Positions 44,139 to 52,398 of a stretch of DNA of 64,000 nucleotides are shown here, piece after piece; position 1 is the first letter of the stretch; every line of letters begins with the position of its first letter. The DNA comes from Muribaculum intestinale (GTDB lineage Bacteria; Bacteroidota; Bacteroidia; Bacteroidales; Muribaculaceae). The position numbers and the translations under genes are program-made. Below the pieces are notes generated by a model. That model made no database searches, was not told where the DNA came from, and saw only the letters and a program-made list of their open reading frames with translations. Where the stretch lies: positions 434,001 through 498,000 of the forward strand of contig NZ_CP021421.1 of NCBI RefSeq assembly GCF_002201515.1. Direction: 5' to 3'.

Positions 44139-44815
44139 CTTGAGAAGTGGTTTAGAATTTCTATTATGTAGTCCACGCGGTCGTAATCTCCATACGGCAG
44201 CATACACTCAATTTCCTCTCTACAGTTCTGACGTGAAAGCATCTCTTTCGTCCATGACGAAAGGTAGTCGGTTAGGTCACTGTTATTCTCATTGTCGAAC
44301 AGTTCGGCAATATCCTGTCTGTTATTCAGCACATATACCAGATCTTCAAAATCATGAGAAAATCTTAGATCTTCCCCTCCGCGACCTCTGACGGCTTCAA
44401 TTTTAGTCGCGACATAATAGAGTGGCGGAAGAATATAGATGGTCAGATTATCGACTATTACTTCTTCACGATGCTTAAATCCGGGATGATACCATCTGTT
44501 TGTAAAGCCGAGTATGCTGTCTCTGTCCGGCATAATATCCACAATCTCGCCATTGTATTTCCAACGGCATATTACGCCTGATTCTATATCATTTACAAAC
44601 TTGCGGTCTCTAAGCATCTGCTCAAAATCCTGAAGACTGCCGTAGGTGGCAAGCTCTATAACACAATCGACATCCATAGTTGGACGGATGTCGGTAGCAG
44701 CCGGATCATCGGCATACAGTTCTGCAACCGAGCCACCGACAAACACAACATCTTTGCACAGTTCACCGAGTCCTTCTGCGATTACTTTTAGCCTTCTGAT
44801 ATTACCTGACATCAT
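44135..44815 (-). CDS. AbiEii-like nucleotidyltransferase
   Basis: About 226 residues from ATG 44815. The nucleotidyltransferase core reads DVVFVGGSVAELY, then RPTMDVDCVIEL, which gives the GGS and DxD metal site; later acidic IVDIMPD may supply the third Asp. YYVATKIEAVRGRGGEDLRFSHDFEDL carries the KxxA/DxxD helix common to AbiEii/MNT proteins. Such toxins add nucleotides to tRNA or other targets. A longer frame starts at 44842 but overlaps the regulator by 41 bases; ATG 44815 or 44812 overlaps by about 14. Coupled to both neighbours. Confidence 0.82.
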   Translation of the reverse strand: MMSGNIRRLKVIAEGLGELCKDVVFVGGSVAELYADDPAATDIRPTMDVDCVIELATYGSLQDFEQMLRDRKFVNDIESGVICRWKYNGEIVDIMPDRDSILGFTNRWYHPGFKHREEVIVDNLTIYILPPLYYVATKIEAVRGRGGEDLRFSHDFEDLVYVLNNRQDIAELFDNENNSDLTDYLSSWTKEMLSRQNCREEIECMLPYGDYDRVDYIIEILNHFSR

Positions 44816-45335
44816 AAGTCGCGAGTATTGAATTGAGTTCATCTTTGGCTATCTCTACTTCTCTCGTCCTGCCGATTCTGAAAACATCGGCAATGGCAAG
44901 CAGACTATGAAGCATGGAATCATTTTGAACAGCCATCGGAACAGTACGGTATAAAGGTACAATCGACTCTCCGCGCAGATTGCCTTTTGCGTCCGGCCAT
45001 ACGTATGCTTCTTTTTCGGATACTATCTTATCACTCATCGGTAAGGCGGAAATGGCAGTGGCAACACCCCTTACTTTGGACTGAGGCTGAACCGGAAAGA
45101 CATATTTCAGCCCATGTATAAGAAACTCTTTGAGTGCAAGGATATTAACCCTTTGTTTGGCATTATCCATAAGTCTGGCAATCCTACAGCGTTCCAATGC
45201 TTCAGATACTTCCGAAGCACTAATGCCAAGATCCTTTGCGACCTGCGCATTGGTCATATCCCGACCTATAAGGGTTACTTTTTTAAGTAGGATCACTATA
45301 TCCTGCGGACGCATACCATTATGAGATTTAGTCAT
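44802..45335 (-). CDS. HTH repressor-like protein of the NTase operon
   Basis: About 177 residues from ATG 45335. A central helix-turn-helix is readable: DMTNAQVAKDLGISASEVSEALERCRIARL (about residues 27-56). The C-terminal part (LKEFLIHGLKYVFPVQPQSKVRGVATA) resembles the regulator-type proteins that pair with AbiEii-like toxins. It is not a close textbook AbiEi, so the match is structural impression only. First gene of the operon. Its promoter overlaps a long palindrome, consistent with autorepression. The start ATG 45335 follows the palindrome by 11 bases; the frame reaches 45368 inside the operator. Confidence 0.8.
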   Translation of the reverse strand: MTKSHNGMRPQDIVILLKKVTLIGRDMTNAQVAKDLGISASEVSEALERCRIARLMDNAKQRVNILALKEFLIHGLKYVFPVQPQSKVRGVATAISALPMSDKIVSEKEAYVWPDAKGNLRGESIVPLYRTVPMAVQNDSMLHSLLAIADVFRIGRTREVEIAKDELNSILATYDVR

Positions 45336-45346
45336 TTGTATAAGAT

Positions 45347-45397
45347 ATTTGCAATTCGCGAATTGCAAATTTAGTAATATATTTTGACTTGGCCAAA
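45347..45397 (-). promoter_or_regulatory. Consensus promoter with palindromic operator
   Basis: On the minus strand TTTG (45397-45394), 20 bases, TAAATTTG (45373-45366): consensus. A 24-bp perfect palindrome (45347-45370, core GCAATTCGCGAATTGC) overlaps the -7 box and is centred at about 45358.5, where transcription should start. A protein bound there would block initiation. The leader is about 24 bases to ATG 45335. Confidence 0.85.
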
Positions 45398-45444
45398 TTA
45401 TTTAGAACAACCTTATTGATTAATTCCCATATCGAAAGCGATGA

Positions 45445-45752
45445 GAGAGGGAGCGGTCTTCAGGGTTGGCGGCGGGATGCCGTCAAAAGGTGACGGTGCG
45501 CGGGCACTGACACCCATTGACCGCCTCCAGCCTATTGGCACCGGCGGAACACCGATAACCTGCAACGCCTCCGAGGTAAGCATCGGGGACGCTGCTTTTA
45601 CCTCTAAGACTATATGCCGTTCATCCGTGTTCTTTTTCGCCGTTGCTAATAAAGACTTTTACGACCGCTCCCTCACTTACCGCTTAGATAGCAGTCCACG
45701 AGCTGAGACAGTGATGTGCCGACTTCCTGCGTTGTCGGCATATCACAGACTC
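45445..45752. ncRNA. Candidate structured RNA region
   Basis: A perfect 12-bp pair GAGGGAGCGGTC (45447-45458) / GACCGCTCCCTC (45663-45674) closes about 200 bases. Inside are GGTTGG+CGG (about 45464-45472) facing CCG+CCAGCC, CCGTCA/TGACGG (45480-45485/45491-45496), and GAGGTAAGCA facing TGCTTTTACCTC (about 45573-45604). A second hairpin follows: GTGAT+TGCCGAC (45711-45723) with GTCGGCA+ATCAC (45734-45746). The sequence is GC-richer than its surroundings. A 135-codon frame (45441-45848, +) exists but has no recognisable features. Direction unknown. No known RNA class recognised. Confidence 0.45.
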
Positions 45753-45780
45753 GCCTTTCCGGGACTGGGCGGTGCCGATT

Positions 45781-45975
45781 TCAGGAACGTCTTCCAGCGT
45801 AGGTTATCAAGTAGAGTGCAATACACATACTTGACAGCATGGCAATGAGATTGGTGTCATCATAAAACAATGCTCTGACCAGCCAATATATTCCTGCGAC
45901 CAATGAGAGAATACCTGCAACAAAACAGATATTCTTTCCAGTGATGATTACTTTATTGCCTTTTTTGATTTCCAT
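45781..45975 (-). CDS. Small two-helix membrane protein
   Basis: 64 residues. ICFVAGILSLVAGIYWLVRALF and IAMLSSMCIALYLITYA are membrane helices; MEIKKGNKVIITGKN is the cytoplasmic start. No family recognised. The sequence CAAAATTAACGATT just before the start holds a TAATTTTG -7 box (45987-45980) only a few bases from the ATG, so the message may be leaderless. The same 14-base string precedes the gene at 48357-48866. Confidence 0.6.
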   Translation of the reverse strand: MEIKKGNKVIITGKNICFVAGILSLVAGIYWLVRALFYDDTNLIAMLSSMCIALYLITYAGRRS

Positions 45976-46079
45976 GATACAAAATTAACGATTAGATACG
46001 GGATTTCATTGCGATTATGTGACCGTGTGTTTTCACCGTGCCGGAGTCGTGGCTCCTGTTATTGTCTAATCAACAACGA

Positions 46080-46235
46080 TTTTCAACTTGCTTGCCAGTG
46101 GGGAACGTGTGGTGCCGGGGATATTCTAATGCCTTTTGACTGAAAAATCTCCAGACCTGTGGCTTGTATTTTTCCGCCAAAGGCGAACATCCCCTCTGTT
46201 CACCACACGCCTTGTAGGTGTCAAGCAAGCGAAAA
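46080..46235. other. Long compound inverted repeat (about 155 bases)
   Basis: Seven nested stems in strict order: TTTTC/GAAAA (46080-46084/46231-46235), CTTGCTTG/CAAGCAAG (46087-46094/46222-46229), CGTGTGGTG/CACCACACG (46106-46114/46201-46209), GGGGAT/ATCCCC (46117-46122/46189-46194), TTC/GAA, GCCTTT/AAAGGC (46131-46136/46179-46184) and GAAAAAT/ATTTTTC (46142-46148/46168-46174). It lies 36 bases before a small membrane-protein gene and the PcfK/PcfJ pair. It could be a structured leader, a MITE-like relic or a replication/transfer site. Confidence 0.7.
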
Positions 46236-46270
46236 CCGATGGTGATATACAAATAAAAAAAGTCGCAACG

Positions 46271-46483
46271 ATGAAAACAAACAGCCACATAAAAGGTCAA
46301 GGCGAAGCTCAAAGCCTCAGGTTCAACCAAATAAAAAGGGTTGCTAAGGTGGTGGCAATCATCATCGGAGCAATAATCGGAACTCTGGTGTGGGCGATAG
46401 TCAGACCTGTAATCCGAGGTGCGGGCTGGGTTATATCCTTCATAACCGCAATACTGATAATCTATTGGCTATTCACACTTTAA
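46271..46483 (+). CDS. Small membrane protein upstream of pcfK
   Basis: 70 residues from ATG 46271. A basic start (KTNSHIKGQGEAQSLRFNQIKRVAK) is followed by two hydrophobic helices (VVAIIIGAIIGTLVWAIV and GAGWVISFITAILIIYWLF). No family recognised. It lies directly after the long compound inverted repeat and 12 bases before the PcfK gene, so likely shares its transcript. Confidence 0.65.
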   Translation: MKTNSHIKGQGEAQSLRFNQIKRVAKVVAIIIGAIIGTLVWAIVRPVIRGAGWVISFITAILIIYWLFTL

Positions 46484-46495
46484 TACAACACTGAT

Positions 46496-46954
46496 ATGGC
46501 AAATTCAATGAAATCCAACAACGCTGCAATCGCAGTTATGCAGCAGATGCTCCAAGAGCGTTGCATCGCAGAACCCACATTCGCTATCAAGATGGCGAAC
46601 CCATCCAAGAGTATGGAAGGTGCAGTAAATCACCTTTGCAGGACTATCCAAAAGAGCGGTCTGTGCGTGGTAGATGACAAAACTGTAGAAAATATCCTCA
46701 TGGACTACTTTGATGAGGCGAATATCGAGGATGGCGGAACTCCCATCAACTGCAACATCGTGGTATCCAAGCCGGAACTTACCGAGGAAGATAAAGCCGA
46801 ACTCAAAGAGCAGGCTATGGAGCAGTTCAAGCAGGAACAACTCCGAGAACTCCGCAGACAATCTCAGCCGAAGGCACAACCCAAGCCGACCGCCACCGCT
46901 CCCAAAGCCGGAGCAGAGATTGACTCAATCCCCAACCTATTTGATGAACTCTAA
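46496..46954 (+). CDS. PcfK-like protein (AcrIIA9-related family)
   Basis: 152 residues. The N-terminal domain (MEGAVNHLCRTIQKSGLCVVDDKTVENILMDYFDEANIEDGG) matches my recollection of PcfK-like proteins in conjugative elements. A Gln/Glu-rich helix and a Pro/Ala linker follow, ending IDSIPNLFDEL. Proteins of this family include the Cas9 inhibitor AcrIIA9, but family membership alone does not prove that activity. It precedes the PcfJ-like gene by 12 bases, the usual pairing. Confidence 0.75.
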   Translation: MANSMKSNNAAIAVMQQMLQERCIAEPTFAIKMANPSKSMEGAVNHLCRTIQKSGLCVVDDKTVENILMDYFDEANIEDGGTPINCNIVVSKPELTEEDKAELKEQAMEQFKQEQLRELRRQSQPKAQPKPTATAPKAGAEIDSIPNLFDEL

Positions 46955-46966
46955 AACTGAAAGGCG

Positions 46967-48235
46967 ATGAAACCGAAGAACAAAATACAATCAAGGTTAG
47001 TGGAACTGAGTGGGCAACTACGCCCGCTCACCACTCCCCAGATGGAATGGGCGTTCAGAAATACCCACGAACATTTCGCTTACAGGCTCAAAGGCGGTAA
47101 ATGCACTTGTATGGACTGCGGAGCCGAGTTTATCGAGACCCGTGACGGAAGATGTTTCTGCCCCGAGTGTGGTGCACAACTTGAAATTAAGGACACAAAG
47201 GAGCGTGTAATCAAGCAGAAATCCTACTTTGTGGTAATCACAACGAAGGAAGAGTATCAGGTGGTCAGGATGTGGATGTTGCTATCCGAAATGCGCAAGG
47301 GAGCGAAAGCCAAGCCCGCCTATCTTGAAATCGGTCAATACTGGATAGACCCGCAGGGCAGGAAAATTGTCATTGGACTGCAACGTACATTGGGCGGTTA
47401 TTACTTTGACACCTTCGCCTTTTGCTCTCCATTCGAGATAAGGCGAGACAACGAAGCATTCTGGCGTATAGCAGATGAATGGGTATATCCCCGCATCAAA
47501 GTCACTGACACCATCAAGCGCAACGGGTTCAAGAACTCAACGTATCATATCCACCCCGTGACACTCTTTCAGCAGTTGCTATCCAATCCGAAAGCCGAGA
47601 CACTGATGAAATCCAACGAGATAGAGTTGCTTCGCCACCTTTGCCACCACCTCGCAGATGTTGACAGGTATTGGAACACAATCAAGATAGCCAAGCGCAA
47701 CGGATACAAGTTCAAGGATGTTGGAATGTGGTTCGACTACATCAAGATGCTGGAACGTATGGGGAGAGACATCAATTCACCCTCGCTGATAGCACCCCAA
47801 GACCTCAAAAACGCCCACGACATATATGTGGCAAAGGTTAACCGCCAGCGCATCAAGGAGCAGAGAGAGAAAGAGCGTCAGCAAGCCATTGAGGACAAAG
47901 CCAAGTTTGAGGAACTCAAATCCCGCTATTTCGGAATGGCGATGACTGACGGAGAGATTGAAATTCACTCAATCGACACCATCGACGATTACTATAAAAT
48001 CGGAGAAAGTCAATCTATTTGTTGCGGTACAGCCAAATATTTTCTCAAAGAGAATACGCTGACCCTCACCGCCTACATCGGCAACAAGCAGATAGCCACC
48101 ATCGAAATCTCGCTTGACGACTACCACATAATCCAATGCCGGGCATTTGCCAACGGAATATGCGAGTACACCGAGCAGATAGCCGGTATCATCAACGCCA
48201 ACAAGAAGATGATAGCAGAGCGCAAAAGAGCATAG
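46967..48235 (+). CDS. PcfJ-like protein of conjugative elements
   Basis: 422 residues. A zinc-finger-like segment (CTCMDCGAEF with CFCPECGAQL, about residues 45-69) is followed by the PcfJ-like body, including YWIDPQGRKIVIGLQRTLGGYYFDTFAF and a DIYVAKVNRQRIKEQREKERQQAIEDKAKF helical segment. The C-terminal domain ends GICEYTEQIAGIINANKKM. Function of PcfJ is unknown; it travels with PcfK on integrative elements and plasmids. A strong hairpin terminator follows. Confidence 0.8.
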   Translation: MKPKNKIQSRLVELSGQLRPLTTPQMEWAFRNTHEHFAYRLKGGKCTCMDCGAEFIETRDGRCFCPECGAQLEIKDTKERVIKQKSYFVVITTKEEYQVVRMWMLLSEMRKGAKAKPAYLEIGQYWIDPQGRKIVIGLQRTLGGYYFDTFAFCSPFEIRRDNEAFWRIADEWVYPRIKVTDTIKRNGFKNSTYHIHPVTLFQQLLSNPKAETLMKSNEIELLRHLCHHLADVDRYWNTIKIAKRNGYKFKDVGMWFDYIKMLERMGRDINSPSLIAPQDLKNAHDIYVAKVNRQRIKEQREKERQQAIEDKAKFEELKSRYFGMAMTDGEIEIHSIDTIDDYYKIGESQSICCGTAKYFLKENTLTLTAYIGNKQIATIEISLDDYHIIQCRAFANGICEYTEQIAGIINANKKMIAERKRA

Positions 48236-48252
48236 CCAGTGCCATATCAGCG

Positions 48253-48294
48253 ATGAAGGTGGCGGAGCATAAGACCTCCGTCACCTTCATTTTG
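48253..48294 (+). terminator. Intrinsic terminator after the PcfJ gene
   Basis: ATGAAGGTGGCGGA (48253-48266) pairs with TCCGTCACCTTCAT (48277-48290), with one G-T wobble, then TTTTG. Confidence 0.85.
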
Positions 48295-48356
48295 CCAAAA
48301 ATTTCGGCCGCCCAAAGGCGGCGTTTGGGCTGTATTTATGCTTAAAAACTTCTCTA

Positions 48357-48866
48357 CTATATGCTCGCATTCCTTTTCAGAACCTTATTGATTGTTGCTA
48401 TCATTGTGTCGTGAAGAAAGACTTTCAGGTTGTTGTCATCCTTCAGGGCTATCTCTCCCTGTTCAGCGAATATCTCCAGAAGTTCCCTTTTGATTTTTGA
48501 GTATGGCTCACCGAATGGGATAAGTCGTTCATCCTCCCAATAGCGGATTACTATGTCAGCCCATAGTTCTTTCAGTGCAGCCTTCTCCTCCTTGTTGAGT
48601 TTATCGTATTTCTTATGTTCCGGCTCTACCGAAGGCATAATGTCAATGTCGGGATTGAACATATCATACTCCATGTCTCCGAACAGTTCATCATCAAAAT
48701 CTTCGTCAGCAACCGGAATTTCAGTATCGATTTCGCCCCCTTTATTTTTCTTTGACATACACGCCTTGCAGATATGCTGTGCGTGTCCCTTGCCACTGAA
48801 TTTCTCATTGGCTTTATACTCACCGCATATCCGGCAGTAATGTCCTTGTCGTTTCTTCTTTGCCAT
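48357..48866 (-). CDS. Zinc-finger-like hypothetical protein
   Basis: 169 residues from ATG 48866. The start AKKKRQGHYCRICGEYKANEKFSGKGHAQHICKACM holds a Cys4 zinc-ribbon-type set (CRIC and CKAC) as in HNH-related or plasmid-borne small zinc proteins. An acidic linker (EDFDDELFGDMEYDMF) and a helical C-terminus follow. No nuclease motif seen. A TAATTTTG -7 box at 48877-48870 lies next to the start codon, again suggesting a leaderless message. Confidence 0.7.
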   Translation of the reverse strand: MAKKKRQGHYCRICGEYKANEKFSGKGHAQHICKACMSKKNKGGEIDTEIPVADEDFDDELFGDMEYDMFNPDIDIMPSVEPEHKKYDKLNKEEKAALKELWADIVIRYWEDERLIPFGEPYSKIKRELLEIFAEQGEIALKDDNNLKVFLHDTMIATINKVLKRNASI

Positions 48867-48929
48867 ACACAAAATTAACGATTTATCCTCGGTTTTGTAT
48901 GTCCTGCAACTGAAATATTCTCATGCAGA

Positions 48930-48961
48930 TTTGTTCATGTCAGGAATAATAGCTATCTTTG
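48930..48961 (+). promoter_or_regulatory. Promoter of the hipBA-like operon
   Basis: TTTG (48930-48933), 20 bases, TATCTTTG (48954-48961): consensus, leader about 27 bases to GTG 48996. Confidence 0.8.
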
Positions 48962-48995
48962 TAATTGATAATATTTAATCAGTATTTGCGCAGAT

Positions 48996-49358
48996 GTGAA
49001 TTATTCAGATAATATGTTGTCAGTATTAGACGGTTTTGCACTGCCTGATGCGGAAGATGTGGCCCGCAAGATGGCAGATGACTTCCGCAAGAGGCGTGTG
49101 GAGCGTGGTCTGACACGGGAAACCGTGGCCGGTAAGTCAGGCGTGGCTCTCGCCAATATAACACGCTTCGAGCAGAAAGGCCTCATATCCCTGAAGAATC
49201 TGATACTCCTTGCTATCTCGATGGATTATCTGCAAGACGTGCGCGACATATTCGCCGCCCCAAAGTATTCCACAATGGAGGAACTCACGCAGATACGTAA
49301 GAATACCGGCAAGAAGAAAGCATACAACCGCAAAACCCGCACCGATGAAGAAGATTGA
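48996..49358 (+). CDS. HipB-like HTH antitoxin
   Basis: 120 residues from GTG 48996 (an in-frame ATG lies at 49014). The XRE-type helix-turn-helix is RKRRVERGLTRETVAGKSGVALANITRFEQKGLISL, followed by LILLAISMDYLQDVRDIF. A basic C-terminal tail (KKKAYNRKTRTDEED) ends the protein. It overlaps the HipA start by 14 bases, as antitoxin-toxin pairs often do. It would neutralise and autoregulate the downstream HipA-like kinase, which is now truncated. Confidence 0.8.
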   Translation: MNYSDNMLSVLDGFALPDAEDVARKMADDFRKRRVERGLTRETVAGKSGVALANITRFEQKGLISLKNLILLAISMDYLQDVRDIFAAPKYSTMEELTQIRKNTGKKKAYNRKTRTDEED

Positions 49359-49911
49359 CCGTCTTTCCGTGAAATACCACGACCGCAATGTCGGCACGAT
49401 GTCACTTACACCTGACAACCGTCTTTGTGTCTTTGAATATGACAGGGAATGGCTTGCTGACGGTTTCAGCATCTCCCCGTTAGAGTTGCCGCTGAAACCG
49501 GGTATGTTCATAGCCAAGCCGACACCATTCAACGGTGATTTCGGCATTTTCGAGGACAGCCTCCCGGATGGTTACGGGCGCTATCTGCTCCATAAGGCTC
49601 TGCTACGCGAAGGTATAAATGATTCCGACCTGTCGGCACTCGATCGACTTAGCATTGTCGGCAGTGGTGGCATGGGCGCGTTGACGTATGCACCTGTTTC
49701 TAATATTGTTACAGGTGAAGAGACCGACGATTTTGATATGCTCCAGCAAAAGGCTCTTGAGGTGCTTCGGGAACGACAGGACGATGATGCCGAACTTCTG
49801 CTTTTCAACAGCGGCAACAGTGGCGGGGCAAGACCGAAAGCGGTGTTTTCCGACAGTGACGGCCACTGGCTTGTGAAGTTCCGGCACACGTATGACCCCA
49901 AGTGTATCTAA
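49345..49911 (+). pseudogene. HipA-like toxin kinase, cut by IS21
   Basis: N-terminal 186 codons of a HipA-like Ser/Thr kinase: LSVKYHDRNVGTMSL, then PFNGDFGIFEDSLPDGYGRYLLHKAL, SIVGSGGMGALTY and SGNSGGARPKAVF, where the phosphate-binding loop is located. At 49903 the sequence enters IS21 copy B and stops after three more codons. The catalytic Asp and C-terminal lobe are missing, so no active toxin is expected. The antitoxin gene remains intact. Confidence 0.85.
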
Positions 49912-49976
49912 CATTTGAAAAGGGACCCGGATAGCATTTGAAAAGGGGACCACCCGGGATGGGGATGCAAAGATAA

Positions 49977-50765
49977 TTATATTTGTTGAGTCATCATTTC
50001 CTGAGTTTCTTTCATGCGGTATGATTTGCCTGTCATGTTAAGCAGTATAGCCTTGTGGGTCAGGCGGTCTACCATTGCGGTGACCAGTACTTTGTCGTCA
50101 ATAATCTCGTTCCAGCGGTTGAAGGCGAGATTGGTTGTGACGACGGTCGTCTTCTTGTCGGTGCGGAGGGAGAGATGGTTAAAGAGCATCTCTGCGCCGG
50201 CCTTGTCGCAGGAGACGTATCCGAACTCATCACAGATGACCATGTCGTATCTCTCGAACTTGTTTTCCAGCGACCGGAGTGTCAAAGCGTTGCGGCACTC
50301 GCGTATCTGCGTGAGCAGTCTTGGCACGGATGTGAACAGCACCGAGTGTCCGGCATTACATGCGGCGATACCGAGAGCTGTCGCCAGATGAGTCTTGCCT
50401 GTTCCGGGATTGCCGTATAGAATGAGGTTGCGTCCGTTTTTGATGAAGTCGAGTGTCTCGAGTGTCGGGAGCGCTTTCCGGGCATCGGCGGGCAGAGCGT
50501 CGGTGTCGATTTCGTTAAGATAGCGAAGTTGCGGGAACCCTGCGTTTTTGATGCGGTGACGGCGCTGGTTTTCAGAGCGGTTCTCTTTTTCGCGCCGGAG
50601 CAGTTCGGCTGTAAACCGCCATAGGTTCCATTGTTCGTCGGCGCTCTGCTGTATAAGCAGGTCGATGTCGCGCCGCACAAGCGGGAGTTTAAGGTCGAAA
50701 GCGCATGAGCGAATGAGCTCCCGAAGTCCGTCACGGTCTGTTTCATGTATGTCTGTCATTGTCAT
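49977..50765 (-). CDS. istB: IS21 helper ATPase IstB (copy B)
   Basis: Identical in sequence to the copy A protein (42108-42896), with Walker A GNPGTGKTHLA and Walker B VICDEFGYV. It lies 31 bases after istA on the minus strand. The identity of both proteins over their whole length indicates recent duplication or gene conversion. Confidence 0.95.
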   Translation of the reverse strand: MTMTDIHETDRDGLRELIRSCAFDLKLPLVRRDIDLLIQQSADEQWNLWRFTAELLRREKENRSENQRRHRIKNAGFPQLRYLNEIDTDALPADARKALPTLETLDFIKNGRNLILYGNPGTGKTHLATALGIAACNAGHSVLFTSVPRLLTQIRECRNALTLRSLENKFERYDMVICDEFGYVSCDKAGAEMLFNHLSLRTDKKTTVVTTNLAFNRWNEIIDDKVLVTAMVDRLTHKAILLNMTGKSYRMKETQEMMTQQI

Positions 50766-50796
50766 TCAGTGTATTGGTTGTTTTTTGGGGGGGTAT

Positions 50797-52398
50797 TCAG
50801 TCTGCCTGCGATGCGCGGGTATATTCCATAAATGATGAAAGCATGTCAAGGGTATGGCTTGCCGAACTTTCTATTTCAGCCTGTTGCGGGTCGGGAACGT
50901 TCGTTGCCGCGATATCGGCGGTTGACTGCATATGTCCTTCCGCCGAGATCATCTGAGCCTGTATCTGTTCAGATGAGAGGCGCTGGAGCCCGCGGGACGA
51001 AAGACTTGTGGCGGCACGGACGATGTCAGTGTATGCCAGATTGTTGTCGCGGGTGAACACAAGCAGTTCTATGAAGCTTCGCGGAGACTCGCGGAAGTGT
51101 TCGCGGTAAAGCGCCGCCACCGACGGATGTACCTGTTGCAGAGCCACAGACCGCCCCAGAGCGGCCGGTTTGCGCAGGAATGTACCCAGATAATGCATCA
51201 GGTCGATGACCCAGTCGCCGGAGCGTCGGCTTCGGGCATGATTGGCCACCTTGTCGCGTCCGTAAAGCACCACGATGCGCTCGGAATACAGCTTTACCGC
51301 CACCTGCGAGCCCACCAGACGGTCGGGCACAGAGTAGTGCACTCCGTCAACGGTTATCGTTGAATACTTTCCGACGCGGTACAGCCGCTGCTCGAAGCAG
51401 CCGATGTCACCGTGGTCCAACGGACGTAGCGCCGCCAGATCGGCCTGTATGCGCAGGCGTTTTTCTTCCGCCGACATGTTGGACGCCTCTGTGTTGAGCC
51501 TGTCGCAGACTGCCGCCAGATGCGTCTGCGCGGCATCCAGGGAGTCAAACCGGACCTCGAACGAGAATGCACGACGCCGGATATATTCCACCGAACGTTC
51601 CACCTTGCCTTTTTCCCATCCCGAGCGAGGGTTGCAGAAATGGGGTGTGAAACAGTAGTGTACCTCCATGCGCAGCAGCGCATCCGTGTGCTCGCGGTCG
51701 CGCCCGAGGAACTTCTTTACGGCGGTACGCATGTTGTCATAGGCCATCACGCGCGGGGTGCCCCCCAACTCCCGGAAGCAGTTGCGGTGGGCTTCCATAA
51801 GAGCCAGGGTATCTTCGCGCGAAAACAGATATGCCTTGCGCATATTGCTGTGGTCGAGGGTGAATACCGCCATGTGAAGGCGAGTCCTGACTCCACCGAT
51901 CCACAGGGTAAGCACGCCCCAGTCGAACTCGCAACGGAATCCAGGCTCATAGTCCTGACGGATATATGCCTTTGCAGGCTTTTCTTGCGACTTCGGCGCT
52001 GCCTCCAGCGCACGGACATACTGACATACTGTGGAATAGGCGATACGCACGCCATCGTCCTGAAGACGTCGCCACATATCGAGCTTGCGCATCTGCTGCT
52101 TGTGCAATCCGGCAGCGACGTTCTCCCGGTTGCGGGCGATAAAACCATCGATGCGACGGCGGACATCATCGGTCACAACACGCCTGACGCGTCCGCTGCT
52201 GTCATACTTCGGCCTGGTCAGCAGATAATCGTCAACCTCCCGCTCTGTCGGTGACGGGCCGGCCTCTCTCTCGAACTCGCGCAGATACTTGCGCACGGTC
52301 TTGCGGCTCATGCCGTTGCGGCGCGCTATCTCGCGGATGCTCATCCCCTCGCGGCGATGAGACAGAATAATGGATGTTTTTTCCTCCATGTGTAGCAT
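50797..52398 (-). CDS. istA: IS21 transposase IstA (copy B)
   Basis: 533 residues identical to the copy A transposase, with intact helix-turn-helix and DDE residues. The gene starts 115 bases inside the element end, as in copy A. Confidence 0.95.
   Translation of the reverse strand: MLHMEEKTSIILSHRREGMSIREIARRNGMSRKTVRKYLREFEREAGPSPTEREVDDYLLTRPKYDSSGRVRRVVTDDVRRRIDGFIARNRENVAAGLHKQQMRKLDMWRRLQDDGVRIAYSTVCQYVRALEAAPKSQEKPAKAYIRQDYEPGFRCEFDWGVLTLWIGGVRTRLHMAVFTLDHSNMRKAYLFSREDTLALMEAHRNCFRELGGTPRVMAYDNMRTAVKKFLGRDREHTDALLRMEVHYCFTPHFCNPRSGWEKGKVERSVEYIRRRAFSFEVRFDSLDAAQTHLAAVCDRLNTEASNMSAEEKRLRIQADLAALRPLDHGDIGCFEQRLYRVGKYSTITVDGVHYSVPDRLVGSQVAVKLYSERIVVLYGRDKVANHARSRRSGDWVIDLMHYLGTFLRKPAALGRSVALQQVHPSVAALYREHFRESPRSFIELLVFTRDNNLAYTDIVRAATSLSSRGLQRLSSEQIQAQMISAEGHMQSTADIAATNVPDPQQAEIESSASHTLDMLSSFMEYTRASQAD

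Noticed and set aside
45441..45848. A 135-codon open frame on the + strand
   Set aside because: No domain, signal or family-like feature; it overlaps the small membrane-protein gene on the other strand and coincides with strong RNA-like stems.
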